Source: Pseudopedobacter sp965218985
Lineage (GTDB): Bacteria; Bacteroidota; Bacteroidia; Sphingobacteriales; Sphingobacteriaceae
NCBI GenBank assembly: GCA_965218985.1
Contig: CBDCMP010000007.1
Location: 248,001 to 312,000 of the forward strand
Direction of reading: 5' to 3'
DNA length: 64,000 nt
Under the pieces are notes generated by a model. That model ran no database searches. It was not told the DNA's origin and was given only the letters and a program-made list of their open reading frames with translations. The first letter of the stretch is position 1, and every line of letters starts with the position of its first letter. Both the position numbers and the translations under genes were made by a program. Below, one piece after another: positions 32,117 through 41,019 of this stretch.

Positions 32117-32796
32117 TGATTGGAAATTCTGTAATAAAATTAAACAATGTTGATATTTGGCAGCAAAAACATTTGGTTTTGGCTGATGTGAATTTGCATG
32201 TGGACAAAGGTGAGTTTGTTTACCTTATTGGTCAAACAGGATCAGGCAAAAGTAGCCTTTTGAAAATAATTTATGGTGATTTGCATATCCAAAATGGTGA
32301 TGGGCATGCTGTAGGTTATGAGTTGAAAGATCTGAAAGAGCACGAAGTTCCTTTCATGAGGAGAAAATTAGGAATTGTCTTTCAGGATTTCCAATTATTG
32401 ACGGATAGGAGTATAGAGGAGAATTTATCCTTTGTTTTAAAAGCAACAGGCTGGAGAGATAAAAACCTGATTGACGAGAGAATAAAAGATGTTTTGGAAA
32501 AGGTGGGCCTGCGCAGCAAAATGAAAAAGATGCCCCATGAAATCTCTGGAGGTGAGCAGCAAAGGGTAGTGGTGGCAAGAGCGCTTTTAAACGATCCCGA
32601 ATTGATTTTGGCTGATGAGCCCACGGGAAATTTAGACCCGGAAACTTCTGAAGAGATCATGATATTATTAAGGCAAATCAGCCAATCCGGAACTGCGGTA
32701 TTAATGGCCACCCATGATTACCATATCATCAGAACTTTCCCATCACGCATCATTAAATGTGAAAGCGGAAGAGTGATAGAAGACGCAACAGTTTAA
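32116..32796 (+). CDS. ftsE: Cell division ABC transporter ATPase FtsE
   Basis: A 226-residue ATPase. Walker A G-Q-T-G-S-G-K-S-S at ~38-46, signature S-G-G-E-Q-Q-R-V, Walker B L-I-L-A-D-E-P-T-G-N-L-D, switch His in T-H-D-Y. The length and the P-T-G-N-L-D-P-E-T run fit FtsE, which with FtsX controls cell-wall hydrolases at the septum; other LolD-like ATPases look similar. ftsX is not adjacent. A structured terminator follows. Confidence 0.85.
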   Translation: MIGNSVIKLNNVDIWQQKHLVLADVNLHVDKGEFVYLIGQTGSGKSSLLKIIYGDLHIQNGDGHAVGYELKDLKEHEVPFMRRKLGIVFQDFQLLTDRSIEENLSFVLKATGWRDKNLIDERIKDVLEKVGLRSKMKKMPHEISGGEQQRVVVARALLNDPELILADEPTGNLDPETSEEIMILLRQISQSGTAVLMATHDYHIIRTFPSRIIKCESGRVIEDATV

Positions 32797-32824
32797 AGAA
32801 AAAACTCATCAAACGTCTGAATTA

Positions 32825-32876
32825 ACAGTCAATTTGAACGTCTTAACAATTTAAGACTGACAGGTTGACTGTTTTT
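32825..32876 (+). terminator. Two-level hairpin terminator after ftsE
   Basis: Outer stem ACAGTCAA (32825-32832) / TTGACTGT (32865-32872), inner stem GTCTTAA / TTAAGAC, then TTTTT. Its layout is shared with the terminator at 40237-40290. Confidence 0.8.
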
Positions 32877-32925
32877 ATTGAATGGCAGTATGTTTGGTAT
32901 TTGCATTTAGTTATATTTTATAACC

Positions 32926-33531
32926 ATGTTTAAGAGAAAAAAGATTTCAGAAACAGAAGAAAAGAACAAAATGTCAGAAAATACAAAAGAACCACACGAA
33001 CAGGAGGAGACTCGTGAAGAGATTGAACATGTCAATGAATCCAGAATTCATCAAAAAGAAGAGGACGATGCTGTAGGCATCAGTGAAACAGATAAGTTAA
33101 AAGCTGAAATTTCTGGTTTAAATGAGAAATATGTGCGTTTATATGCAGAATTTGATAATTATAAACGTCGCACCACACAGGAAAGAAGAGACCTATTACA
33201 AACCGCAGGCAAGGATGTGATCGTATCGTTGCTTGGCGTGTTGGATGACTTCGAAAGGGCAGCCAAAGCGATGGAGACCGCCACAGAGGTGAAACCTGTG
33301 AAAGAAGGTATCGAATTGGTACATCATAAATTAAAATCGATTTTAAACCAAAAAGGATTGAAAGAGATGGAATCTTTGGGCAAACCCTTTGATGCGGAGG
33401 TGCATGAGGCCATCACAAACATCCCCGCTCCTTCCAATGAGCTAAAAGGAAAAGTGGTTGATGAAGTGGAGAAAGGTTATTTACTAAACGATAAAGTCAT
33501 CCGCTTCGCTAAGGTGGTGGTGGGCGCTTAA
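32926..33531 (+). CDS. grpE: GrpE nucleotide exchange factor
   Basis: 201 residues, cochaperone that drives ADP release from DnaK. The first ~55 residues are charged and disordered, then a long coiled coil (L-K-A-E-I-S-G-L-N-E-K-Y-V-R-L-Y-A-E-F), the four-helix part, and the beta wing ending V-I-R-F-A-K-V-V-V-G. F-D-N-Y-K-R-R-T is the family signature. A later ATG at 32971 could also serve. It is 80 nt ahead of dnaJ, forming a heat-shock pair; dnaK is not here. Confidence 0.95.
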   Translation: MFKRKKISETEEKNKMSENTKEPHEQEETREEIEHVNESRIHQKEEDDAVGISETDKLKAEISGLNEKYVRLYAEFDNYKRRTTQERRDLLQTAGKDVIVSLLGVLDDFERAAKAMETATEVKPVKEGIELVHHKLKSILNQKGLKEMESLGKPFDAEVHEAITNIPAPSNELKGKVVDEVEKGYLLNDKVIRFAKVVVGA

Positions 33532-33611
33532 AATAATGATTGGAAGATTGATTTTTGAAGGGATTGAATATCCTTCATTCTATCATTCGTTCATTCAAAA
33601 TTAAAAAATAC

Positions 33612-34772
33612 ATGAGTAAAAAAGATTATTATGATGTGCTGGGTGTTTCTAAAAATGCTCCTGCAGATGAAATAAAAAAGGCTTACCGCAAACTAGCCAT
33701 CAAATTTCATCCGGACAAAAATCCAAACGATAAATCTGCTGAGGAACAGTTTAAAGAAGCTGCAGAAGCTTATGAAGTACTAAGCAATCCGGGAAAGAAA
33801 CAACGTTATGACCAATTTGGTCATGCAGGCACCCAGGGTGGCAATGGCTATGGTGGTGGTGGAATGGATATGGAGGACATCTTCAGCCAGTTTGGAGATA
33901 TTTTTGGCGGCGGCGGCGGTAGCCCTTTCGATAGTTTCTTTGGCGGTGGTGGCCAATCATCACGCGGAGGCAGAAGAGTGCAGCGTGGAACCAATCTCCG
34001 CATTAAAGTGAAATTGACTTTAGAAGAGATCGCCAACGGGGTGGAAAAGAAAATAAAAGTGACCAAGCAGGTCGTATGTAACACCTGTGACGGTACCGGA
34101 GCGAAAGATAAAAATTCTTTCTCCACCTGTAAAACATGTGGAGGAAGTGGTGCCGTGAGGAGGGTGACGAACACCATATTGGGACAAATGCAAACTACCA
34201 GCACCTGCCCAACCTGTAATGGAGAGGGAACAACCATTTCTGCAAAATGCAACACCTGCCACGGAGATGGGGTAACCCGGGGAGAAGAGACCATCAGCAT
34301 CAATATCCCTGCGGGTGTGAGCGAAGGCATGCAGCTGAGCATGAGTGGAAAAGGAAATGCAGCCCCAAGGGGCGGCGTCCCGGGAGATTTGATCATCCTG
34401 GTAGAAGAAACGCCTCATGAATCGTTAAAAAGGGAAGGCATCAACGTGATTTATGATCTACACGTGAGCTTTGTGGATGCTACCTTAGGGTCAAGCATAG
34501 AAGTGCCTACCATTGATGGCAAAGCGAGAATAAAGTTAGACCCAGGTACTCAAGGCGGAAAAATTCTTCGTCTGAAAGGAAAAGGAGTCCCTGAAGTGAA
34601 CTCTTATCATAAAGGAGACCAGTTGGTTCAGGTAAACATCTGGACGCCAAAAATCCTCAATAATGAAGAACGTGAGCTTTTAGAGAAATTAAAAGAGTCA
34701 CAAAACTTTAAACCAAGCCCTGGGAAAAATGAAAAAAGCTTCTTTGACAGGATGAAGGAATATTTTGAGTAA
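33612..34772 (+). CDS. dnaJ: Chaperone DnaJ (Hsp40)
   Basis: 386 residues. J-domain at 1-~70 with H-P-D-K-N, a Gly/Phe-rich linker (~75-125), and a zinc-finger region with four C-x-x-C-x-G-x-G type repeats: C-N-T-C-D-G-T-G, C-K-T-C-G-G-S-G, C-P-T-C-N-G-E-G, C-N-T-C-H-G-D-G. Two C-terminal substrate-binding domains follow. It stimulates DnaK ATPase and delivers unfolded clients. The ATG at 33612 is chosen since the J-domain starts there; an in-frame upstream extension to 33555 is unlikely. Confidence 0.97.
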   Translation: MSKKDYYDVLGVSKNAPADEIKKAYRKLAIKFHPDKNPNDKSAEEQFKEAAEAYEVLSNPGKKQRYDQFGHAGTQGGNGYGGGGMDMEDIFSQFGDIFGGGGGSPFDSFFGGGGQSSRGGRRVQRGTNLRIKVKLTLEEIANGVEKKIKVTKQVVCNTCDGTGAKDKNSFSTCKTCGGSGAVRRVTNTILGQMQTTSTCPTCNGEGTTISAKCNTCHGDGVTRGEETISINIPAGVSEGMQLSMSGKGNAAPRGGVPGDLIILVEETPHESLKREGINVIYDLHVSFVDATLGSSIEVPTIDGKARIKLDPGTQGGKILRLKGKGVPEVNSYHKGDQLVQVNIWTPKILNNEERELLEKLKESQNFKPSPGKNEKSFFDRMKEYFE

Positions 34773-34780
34773 AAAACAAA

Positions 34781-34938
34781 GGGCTGTCTCAAAAGTCAAA
34801 AACGCCTTTTTTCAATTAGAAAATCCTCAATATTTAACCATAATAAAGGTTAAATATTGAGGATTTGTGTTTTTAGAGACCTAATTATTAAGAAAATACT
34901 AAACAGAAGTGCTTGAAATTTCTTTTTGAGACAGCCTC
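34781..34938. mobile_element. MITE-like palindrome element between convergent genes
   Basis: Ends GGGCTGTCTCAAAAG and (other strand) GAGGCTGTCTCAAAAAG form terminal inverted repeats of a type seen at the ends of many IS elements. Inside is a perfect 19-bp inverted repeat, 34821-34839 with 34848-34866, 8-nt loop. The flanks are also A/T mirror images (TAAAAAACAA / TTGTTTTTAA), so the unit could terminate dnaJ and the opposing lipoprotein gene. No coding frame and no clear target duplication. Confidence 0.65.
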
Positions 34939-34944
34939 TTGTTT

Positions 34945-35415
34945 TTAATCTGCTTTTTGCAACTGACCTATCTTTTCCCAATTTGGATTTGGTTCTAAAA
35001 CCACTGCAAAATAGATCCCGTCATGACTCCTTAGATTACTTGCATTTCCAGTTCTCAACTCAGTCTGAATTTGATCTGGTGATAGTTTGTACATTCCTCC
35101 AGTAATAGCGTCAATCCCCAAGCCAATTAGTCCTCCAAAAATAATGTTACCAGCAATCCAACCATCAACTTTTCTTGTGAAATTAGTTTCATAAGGCATA
35201 AAACCATCCAACTTCAATGTTACCAAATGATTATCTTTTCTGGAAAGTTTATAGGTTAATGGGGTCTTCCCAATTTCTCTATTATCAATAATCACAGTTG
35301 CAGAAGATGGTGTGCTGGAGATACCAACTTCTTGTTTTGAACCATGAATAATAGTGGCGCAGCTAGAGCAAACCACAATAGCTGTTATACAGCTTACAAT
35401 TAATTTAATTTTCAT
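34945..35415 (-). CDS. PEGA-domain lipoprotein
   Basis: About 156 residues. Start chosen at ATG 35415, where a lipoprotein signal begins (hydrophobic run, then V-C-S-S-C at ~residue 19). After A-T-I-I-H-G-S-K-Q comes a PEGA-like repeat: S-S-T-P-S-S-A-T-V-I-I-D-N-R-E-I-G-K-T-P-L-T-Y-K-L, carrying the G-x-T-P core. A Gly-rich hydrophobic segment (G-N-I-I-F-G-G-L-I-G-L-G-I-D) may insert into a membrane. Probably a surface or periplasmic lipoprotein, function unknown. Confidence 0.8.
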   Translation of the reverse strand: MKIKLIVSCITAIVVCSSCATIIHGSKQEVGISSTPSSATVIIDNREIGKTPLTYKLSRKDNHLVTLKLDGFMPYETNFTRKVDGWIAGNIIFGGLIGLGIDAITGGMYKLSPDQIQTELRTGNASNLRSHDGIYFAVVLEPNPNWEKIGQLQKAD

Positions 35416-35653
35416 TAGTTTAGAATTTAATGCAGTAAGCACTGCTGTTTAGTATGACAAAAATATAAATTAATTTAATTTTCAAAAAAATATTTTACAT
35501 CTCGATTCTTAAGCCATAATAGATAAGTAGGAGAGATAATAAATTCAGCATGATTAAAAAACTGACCAATCGTTGGCTTTTTTTATAAATTGACATTTAG
35601 TTTGTAATGAATCATCAAAAAATGTATCTAAACAGTAAATCAAAATCTCTTAC

Positions 35654-36556
35654 ATGTTAAAAGTTAGCCATATTGTTAAAGAATATGCCAAACACCGGGC
35701 ATTGGATGACGTGAGTTTGGAAGTGGAGAAAGGGACGATATTCGGATTATTAGGTCCGAATGGAGCCGGAAAAACATCGCTGATCAGAATCATCAATCAA
35801 ATCACCGGCCCTGATGAAGGCGAGGTCTTCTTCAACGGGGAAAAGCTCAATCAATCACACATCAATAAAATTGGTTATTTGCCGGAAGAGCGGGGACTTT
35901 ATAAAAAAATGGAGATTGGCGAACAGATGCTTTATCTGGCACAACTGAAAGGTTTAAGCAGGGCCGAAGCCACCAAAAGAATCAAGTTTTGGTTTGAGAA
36001 GATGGAGATGCAAACCTGGTGGAAGAAAAAAGTGGAAGATTTATCCAAAGGGATGCAGCAGAAGGTGCAGTTTGTAGCCACTGTGCTGCATGAGCCTGAA
36101 CTCATCATACTCGATGAGCCATTTTCCGGCTTCGACCCAGTGAATGCAGAGGTGATTAAAAACGAGATCTTAGAACTCAATCAAAAAGGATCCACCATCA
36201 TCTTCTCCACCCACCGGATGGAATCAGTGGAAGAACTTTGCGATCACATCGCACTCATCAATAAATCTCATAAAATATTGGACGGGACTGTGAAAAACAT
36301 CAAAAATGCTTACCGCAATAACATCTTTAAATTAGGTGTCTCTAAAAATTTCGATACAACATCTGCCAAAACTTATGAGTTGATCAAACAAACTTCTTCA
36401 GCAGATGGCGAGCATTATACTGTTCGTTTAAAAGATGGTTTCTCCACCAATGACATTTTGCAGGAGCTGATTCCACAAACCAGCATTTTACATTTAGAGG
36501 AAGTGATTCCTACCATCAACGAAATATTCATTGAAAAAGTTAAAAACTTAAATTAA
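35654..36556 (+). CDS. ABC transporter ATPase (NatA-like)
   Basis: A 300-residue ABC-2 type ATPase. Walker A G-P-N-G-A-G-K-T-S at ~32-40, signature L-S-K-G-M-Q-Q-K-V, Walker B L-I-I-L-D-E-P-F-S-G-F-D-P, switch H in S-T-H-R-M. The C-terminal ~90 residues are the extension common in NatA/DrrA-like proteins. Paired with the permease gene 5 nt downstream, forming an exporter of unknown substrate (sodium export is known for the namesake). Confidence 0.9.
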   Translation: MLKVSHIVKEYAKHRALDDVSLEVEKGTIFGLLGPNGAGKTSLIRIINQITGPDEGEVFFNGEKLNQSHINKIGYLPEERGLYKKMEIGEQMLYLAQLKGLSRAEATKRIKFWFEKMEMQTWWKKKVEDLSKGMQQKVQFVATVLHEPELIILDEPFSGFDPVNAEVIKNEILELNQKGSTIIFSTHRMESVEELCDHIALINKSHKILDGTVKNIKNAYRNNIFKLGVSKNFDTTSAKTYELIKQTSSADGEHYTVRLKDGFSTNDILQELIPQTSILHLEEVIPTINEIFIEKVKNLN

Positions 36557-36561
36557 AAGCG

Positions 36562-37878
36562 ATGAACAAAGTTTTACTCATTATACAAAGAGAATATTTG
36601 AGCAGGGTCAAGAAAAAATCTTTTTTACTCCTTACATTTTTAGTGCCTTCACTATTCATCGGGATGATGGCCTTCGTCATCTATCTCACTGCAAAAGGAG
36701 ATGATAAGGTAAAAGATTTTAAGATTCTGGACAAATCCGGAATTTTTGAGAATCATTTCAGCAATAAGTCGAATCTCAATTTCAGCTATATCAGTGGCGA
36801 TTATGAGCAGGCCAAAAAAGACATCCGTAAAGAAAAAGATGACTTTCTGTTGTATATCCCGGCAGATTTTTCAAAGACCGGAAATGTGGAGGTGATTGGA
36901 GACAAAAAACCTGGTATCTCTCTCGTAGACGATGTCGAAAATCAAATGGAGGATATTTTAAGAAATAAAAAGCTGATAGCTGCGGGGATAGACACAGCCG
37001 TTCTAAACAGCTCTAAGGCAAGAGTATCCATCAATGCGAAACAAATCACTGATGAAGGAGAGAAAGACGCCAGCATTGGCGCAACCTATATTGCTGGCTT
37101 TGCTGCTTCGTTTTTAATTTACCTCGCATTGTTCATTTATGGCGCACAAGTGATGCGTGGAGTGATCGAGGAGAAAACCAGCAGGATCATTGAAGTCATC
37201 ATATCATCGGTTAAACCTTTTCAACTGATGTTGGGTAAAATCCTGGGGATCGGAGCAGTTGGGCTTACCCAATTTTTATTGTGGATTGCCCTAAGTACTG
37301 GCTTATCGACCCTTGGAGCACAATATTTCACAAGTAATAATCCTGCTAAGGATAAAACAGAGGTGGTAAAAAAGGATGCAAACCATCCAGACATGAGTTC
37401 CGCAAATTCCGGAGGTGCGGCAAAACAATTTTTCAAAGCTGCCGACACTATTAATTTTCCTTACATGATCGGTACTTTCTTCTTTTACTTTTTAGGGGGG
37501 TACCTATTATATAGCGCACTATTTGCAGCGGTGGGTTCGGCAGTTGATAACGAAACAGAGACACAGCAATTCATGCTGCCCATCACGCTGCCGCTTATTT
37601 TCACCTTCATCATCGGGATGAATGTGATCGTGAAGAATCCCGACAGTCCGATTTCTTTCTGGATGTCAATGATTCCTTTCACCTCTCCTATCGCCATGAT
37701 GATTCGTATTCCATTCGGTGTGCCGGTTTGGCAACTGGTTTTGTCAATGGTGTTATTGGTAGCTGGCTTCATCTTCACCACTTGGGTGGCTTCGAGAATT
37801 TACAGGGTTGGAATTTTAATGTATGGCAAAAAAGTGAGCTATAAAGAACTAGCTAAATGGTTCACTTATAAAGAGTAA
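36562..37878 (+). CDS. ABC-2 type permease (NatB-like)
   Basis: 438 residues. TM1 at ~20-43 is followed by a large extracytoplasmic domain (~50-170), then a cluster of about five membrane segments between ~175 and 420. I-R-E-Y-L-S-R-V-K-K-K-S-F near the N-terminus and R-G-V-I-E-E-K-T-S-R-I-I-E-V-I-I-S-S-V-K-P after TM2 are typical coupling motifs of the NatB/ABC-2 family. It partners the ATPase just upstream. Confidence 0.9.
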   Translation: MNKVLLIIQREYLSRVKKKSFLLLTFLVPSLFIGMMAFVIYLTAKGDDKVKDFKILDKSGIFENHFSNKSNLNFSYISGDYEQAKKDIRKEKDDFLLYIPADFSKTGNVEVIGDKKPGISLVDDVENQMEDILRNKKLIAAGIDTAVLNSSKARVSINAKQITDEGEKDASIGATYIAGFAASFLIYLALFIYGAQVMRGVIEEKTSRIIEVIISSVKPFQLMLGKILGIGAVGLTQFLLWIALSTGLSTLGAQYFTSNNPAKDKTEVVKKDANHPDMSSANSGGAAKQFFKAADTINFPYMIGTFFFYFLGGYLLYSALFAAVGSAVDNETETQQFMLPITLPLIFTFIIGMNVIVKNPDSPISFWMSMIPFTSPIAMMIRIPFGVPVWQLVLSMVLLVAGFIFTTWVASRIYRVGILMYGKKVSYKELAKWFTYKE

Positions 37879-37924
37879 GAAAATAGAAGCAGGTAAACTG
37901 CAAACTTATCAAACTGAATTGCGT

Positions 37925-38015
37925 TAATTCCGTCCAAGCAATTCCGTCCAAGCAGGGTCTCCTTGTAAAGGGACCCTGCGCTAATAGTAGGGTCCTCTCC
38001 GAGAGACCCTACTAT
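37925..38015. repeat. Twin GGGTC hairpins (REP-like) with a short direct repeat
   Basis: Two adjacent hairpins of the same plan. The first is GCAGGGTC-t-CCTT-gta-AAGG-GACCCTGC (37952-37979). The second is ATAGTAGGGTC (37984-37994) with GACCCTACTAT (38005-38015), again with a one-base bulge and a short inner stem. A 14-bp direct repeat, AATTCCGTCCAAGC, occurs twice just before. Located between the exporter genes and ppx. Confidence 0.8.
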
Positions 38016-38041
38016 GACAATTTTCTGAAAGAATTGAACCC

Positions 38042-38986
38042 ATGAACTTCAAACTAATGAACTCAAAAAAAGCAGTCATAGACATTGGCACCAACACCTT
38101 CCATCTCTTAATTGCTGAAATTGACGAAAACAATCGAATAAAAATCATCCATAAAAACACCATTCCAGTTAAACTGGGAGAAGGCGGTGTGAACAAGGGT
38201 TATATTGCCGATGCTGCCTATCAGCGTGGCATTGCAGCATTAGTCACCTATAGAAAAGAGTTGAATGAACATGGTTTAAGCAGCGTGAAAGCCACCGCAA
38301 CAGCAGCAGTACGTGATGCTTCAAACGGCGAAGCATTCATTGCTGAGGCTTTGGAGAAAGCTGCTATTCAAATAGACATCATTGATGGAATGAAAGAAGC
38401 AGGGTACATCTACAATGGAGCCAAAGCAGCGGGAGTTTTAAACGGTGAAACTGCTTTGATTATGGATATTGGTGGAGGCAGCACCGAATTCATCATCTGT
38501 AACCAAGATGAAATTTTTTGGAAAAACAGCTATACTTTAGGCGCAGCCCGATTATTGGCAGATTTTCATGAAGGTGAAGACGCCATTAGCGAAGAAGTTT
38601 TAAGCCAGATGCATCAGCATTTTGAAAACAAACTGAAAGAGCTTTCCATCGCCATTCAGAAACATCAACCAAAGAAATTGATAGGCACTGCAGGCTCTTT
38701 TGATTCTTTGGCAGAGATGACCTCCCTGAAAACTCAAAAACCTTTTGACCCTAACACCATGAAACGTTATGATTTTGAGTTTGATGATTTGGATGGTCTG
38801 TTAAAGAGCATCATACGCTCTAATCATGAGCAAAGAGAGCAAATGGAAGGCTTGATTCCATTGAGAGTGGATATGATTTTAATGGCTTCCATCCTCACTC
38901 AATATATTATTCAAATCTCCGGAATTAAAGAGGTGACCACTTGCACCTACTCCTTAAAAGAAGGTTTGTTGATGAGTGATTTTTAA
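38042..38986 (+). CDS. ppx: Ppx/GppA-family phosphatase
   Basis: A 314-residue ASKHA-fold hydrolase of exopolyphosphate or pppGpp. The phosphate-1 motif V-I-D-I-G-T-N-T-F-H-L-L lies at ~12-23 and the phosphate-2 motif I-M-D-I-G-G-G-S-T-E-F near 140. Only the two-domain core is present, as in short bacterial Ppx proteins. A start at the second ATG (38057) would place the motif closer to the usual position. Its end overlaps maf by 4 nt on the opposite strand. Link to ppGpp metabolism is possible but unproven. Confidence 0.9.
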   Translation: MNFKLMNSKKAVIDIGTNTFHLLIAEIDENNRIKIIHKNTIPVKLGEGGVNKGYIADAAYQRGIAALVTYRKELNEHGLSSVKATATAAVRDASNGEAFIAEALEKAAIQIDIIDGMKEAGYIYNGAKAAGVLNGETALIMDIGGGSTEFIICNQDEIFWKNSYTLGAARLLADFHEGEDAISEEVLSQMHQHFENKLKELSIAIQKHQPKKLIGTAGSFDSLAEMTSLKTQKPFDPNTMKRYDFEFDDLDGLLKSIIRSNHEQREQMEGLIPLRVDMILMASILTQYIIQISGIKEVTTCTYSLKEGLLMSDF

Positions 38987-39555
38987 TGTTGAAGTAGTGA
39001 TTTCAGTTTTTCATAGAGTTTCTCGGTAGGTAAACCCATCACGTTGGTGTAAGAGCCTACAATCTTTTCTATAGCCACCAGGCCAATCCATTCCTGTATA
39101 CCGTAAGCCCCGGCTTTGTCATAAGGCTGGTACTCATCAATATAAAAGGTGATTTCCTCTGGGTCGAGCTTCCTGAAATAAACCTCCGTAGTTTCGCTGA
39201 AGCTGATGGTTTCTTCCTCAGTCTTGAGGCAAACTCCGGTGATCACTTGATGCATTTCAGCATTCATCTCCGTCAGCATTTGAATGGCATCCGCTCTATC
39301 CACAGGCTTTCCGAGTATCCTTCCATTCCATAAAACCACGGTGTCTGAGGTTAGGATGACCCCATCTTTCTCCGATTCAAAAGCATCCGCCTTCTTTTGA
39401 GCGATGTAAACTGCAACATCCAATAAAGAAAGGTCTGGTGGATAGCTTTCATCCACATCTTTCCATAACAATTCATAATCGAAACCCATCAGTTTCATCA
39501 GTTCCTGTCTGCGGGGAGATTTGGAAGCAAGGTATATTTTTTTGGACAATTTCAT
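38983..39555 (-). CDS. maf: Maf-family nucleotide pyrophosphatase
   Basis: A 190-residue house-cleaning enzyme that hydrolyses non-canonical nucleoside triphosphates (dTTP/UTP type in most YhdE-like members). L-A-S-K-S-P-R-R-Q-E-L at ~8-18 is the family signature. S-D-T-V-V holds the catalytic Asp and K-P-V-D-R-A-D-A follows; G-A-Y-G-I-Q-E-W-I-G and S-Y-T-N-V-M-G-L-P are also diagnostic. Monocistronic. Confidence 0.94.
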   Translation of the reverse strand: MKLSKKIYLASKSPRRQELMKLMGFDYELLWKDVDESYPPDLSLLDVAVYIAQKKADAFESEKDGVILTSDTVVLWNGRILGKPVDRADAIQMLTEMNAEMHQVITGVCLKTEEETISFSETTEVYFRKLDPEEITFYIDEYQPYDKAGAYGIQEWIGLVAIEKIVGSYTNVMGLPTEKLYEKLKSLLQH

Positions 39556-39747
39556 ATTTTCTAAACAGCTTAAAGATGCAACATTATCTTATAATGATAA
39601 AATTAAATGAGGATCAGAAAATCATCAGCGTTAATTTTAGTCCATACTTAAAATAATTGGCACTGTTGATTTTGGTACTGTATGTGTATTTATGCTCATG
39701 AAAACGAATTCACAGTTAAACTTTAAAACGATTATAAAAACAATATC

Positions 39748-40203
39748 ATGAAAGACCAAAAAGAAATAATTTCAGATTTAAAAGGATTGATCAACATTTT
39801 GAACGATGGTAAAGAAGGCTATAAAGATGCCATTAATCATGTGAAGTCAGAAGAGTTGAAATCAACTTTCATAGAATTTTCCAACCAAAGGAATCAATAT
39901 GCAGAAGAATTAAAGACCCATTTGCTACAACATGGCGAAACATCAGATCATGATGAAGGTGGTGTGTTGGGTGCATTGCACAGAACTTGGTTGGGAATTA
40001 AAGAGGCATTTGCATCAAATGAAGACAGTGCCATTCTTGATGCCATTAAAACGGGTGAACAGGCCGCTATTGATAAATACGATGTCTTATTGAAAGATTA
40101 TGCAGGCCATGCTGATCACTATGCTTTGCTTACTAAGCAAAGAGAGGGCATTCAGATCACTTTGAATAAGATCAACATACTTCATCTTGAATACCAGGAT
40201 TAA
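39748..40203 (+). CDS. PA2169/DUF2383 four-helix-bundle protein
   Basis: A 151-residue all-helical protein, likely ferritin-like. L-I-N-I-L-N-D-G-K-E-G-Y at ~13-24 and E-L-K-T-H-L-L-Q-H-G are conserved in the family; G-A-L-H-R-T-W-L-G-I-K follows. Iron-binding Glu/His residues of true ferritins are not clearly arranged. Family members often respond to stress; the function is unknown. A structured terminator follows. Confidence 0.85.
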   Translation: MKDQKEIISDLKGLINILNDGKEGYKDAINHVKSEELKSTFIEFSNQRNQYAEELKTHLLQHGETSDHDEGGVLGALHRTWLGIKEAFASNEDSAILDAIKTGEQAAIDKYDVLLKDYAGHADHYALLTKQREGIQITLNKINILHLEYQD

Positions 40204-40236
40204 GCTACTTTACATATACCCGTGAAAAACCCAGAG

Positions 40237-40290
40237 AGGTTGAATTTATTTCTCTTTAACTACCTTTAAAGATTGACGGATTCAACCTTT
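40237..40290 (+). terminator. Two-level hairpin terminator after the DUF2383 gene
   Basis: Outer stem AGGTTGAA (40237-40244) / TTCAACCT (40281-40288), inner stem TCTTTAA / TTAAAGA, then TTTTCTATTTT. The piece TTGACGGA between the inner and outer right arms resembles TGACAGG at the same place in the ftsE terminator. It also ends where the convergent kdsC gene ends. Confidence 0.75.
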
Positions 40291-40291
40291 T

Positions 40292-40819
40292 CTATTTTAA
40301 AGAACCATCGTCAGCCTCTGGTTTTTCAATGAACCATTTCCCCTGAACCTTCAACACTTTTTCGATGATGTCACGCACCACGCCTGCTCCACCACCGTAT
40401 GGTGAAATGTAAGTGCTGATATCTTTGATCTCCTGTGCCCCATCCGCCGGGCAAACTGCAATCGCCACCTGCTCCATAATCTCCTGATCTGGTAAATCGT
40501 CTCCTACATAAACCATATGCTCTTTCTTCAATAGCGTTTTGGCTAAAAAATCTTGAAGCAATGGCATTTTATAGGAAGCTCCCAAATAAATATGCTGAAC
40601 TCCTAATCCTTTTAAACGAATAGCCACTGAATCGGCTTTGGCGCCAGTGATCACGCAAACCTGATAACCCTTACTAATGGCCAATTGAATGGCATAGCCA
40701 TCTTTAATACTGTATTGACGTAGTTGCTCGCCATTCTCATTCACCAAAATGTTTCCGTTGGTCAACACCCCATCCACGTCAAAAACGAATGTGGTGATGT
40801 CCTTTAATTTATCAAGCAT
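40292..40819 (-). CDS. kdsC: KdsC-like HAD phosphatase
   Basis: A 175-residue cap-less HAD phosphatase that removes phosphate from KDO-8-phosphate in lipopolysaccharide core synthesis. V-F-D-V-D-G-V-L-T at ~12-20 has the nucleophile Asp and acid/base Asp; V-I-T-G-A is motif II, and Y-V-G-D-D-L-P-D motif IV. The G-G-G-A-G-V-V-R-D tail is typical of tetrameric KdsC. Monocistronic. Confidence 0.9.
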   Translation of the reverse strand: MLDKLKDITTFVFDVDGVLTNGNILVNENGEQLRQYSIKDGYAIQLAISKGYQVCVITGAKADSVAIRLKGLGVQHIYLGASYKMPLLQDFLAKTLLKKEHMVYVGDDLPDQEIMEQVAIAVCPADGAQEIKDISTYISPYGGGAGVVRDIIEKVLKVQGKWFIEKPEADDGSLK

Positions 40820-41019
40820 AATTCATCTTCTCTATTCCATGCCTAAAATATAAATTAAACACGTGATAAAAAATAAACCGCTATGGACTGAAAATAACCA
40901 TCGTTTAACCATCCAGACTCAAAATCGTAATTATAAATTTTAATTTGCCAGCAATACACTGATTTTCACTGATTATTCATGGATTCGTGGCAAAATATTT
41001 TTGGGTAGCTAAAGTGAAA

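Noticed and set aside
33848..34396. Proline-rich antisense frame over dnaJ
   Set aside because: It mirrors the Gly/Phe- and Cys-rich repeats of dnaJ and has no independent support.
38042..38986. Joint ppGpp pathway operon with the RelA/SpoT gene
   Set aside because: The Ppx/GppA gene is 16 kb from it with no shared regulation visible.
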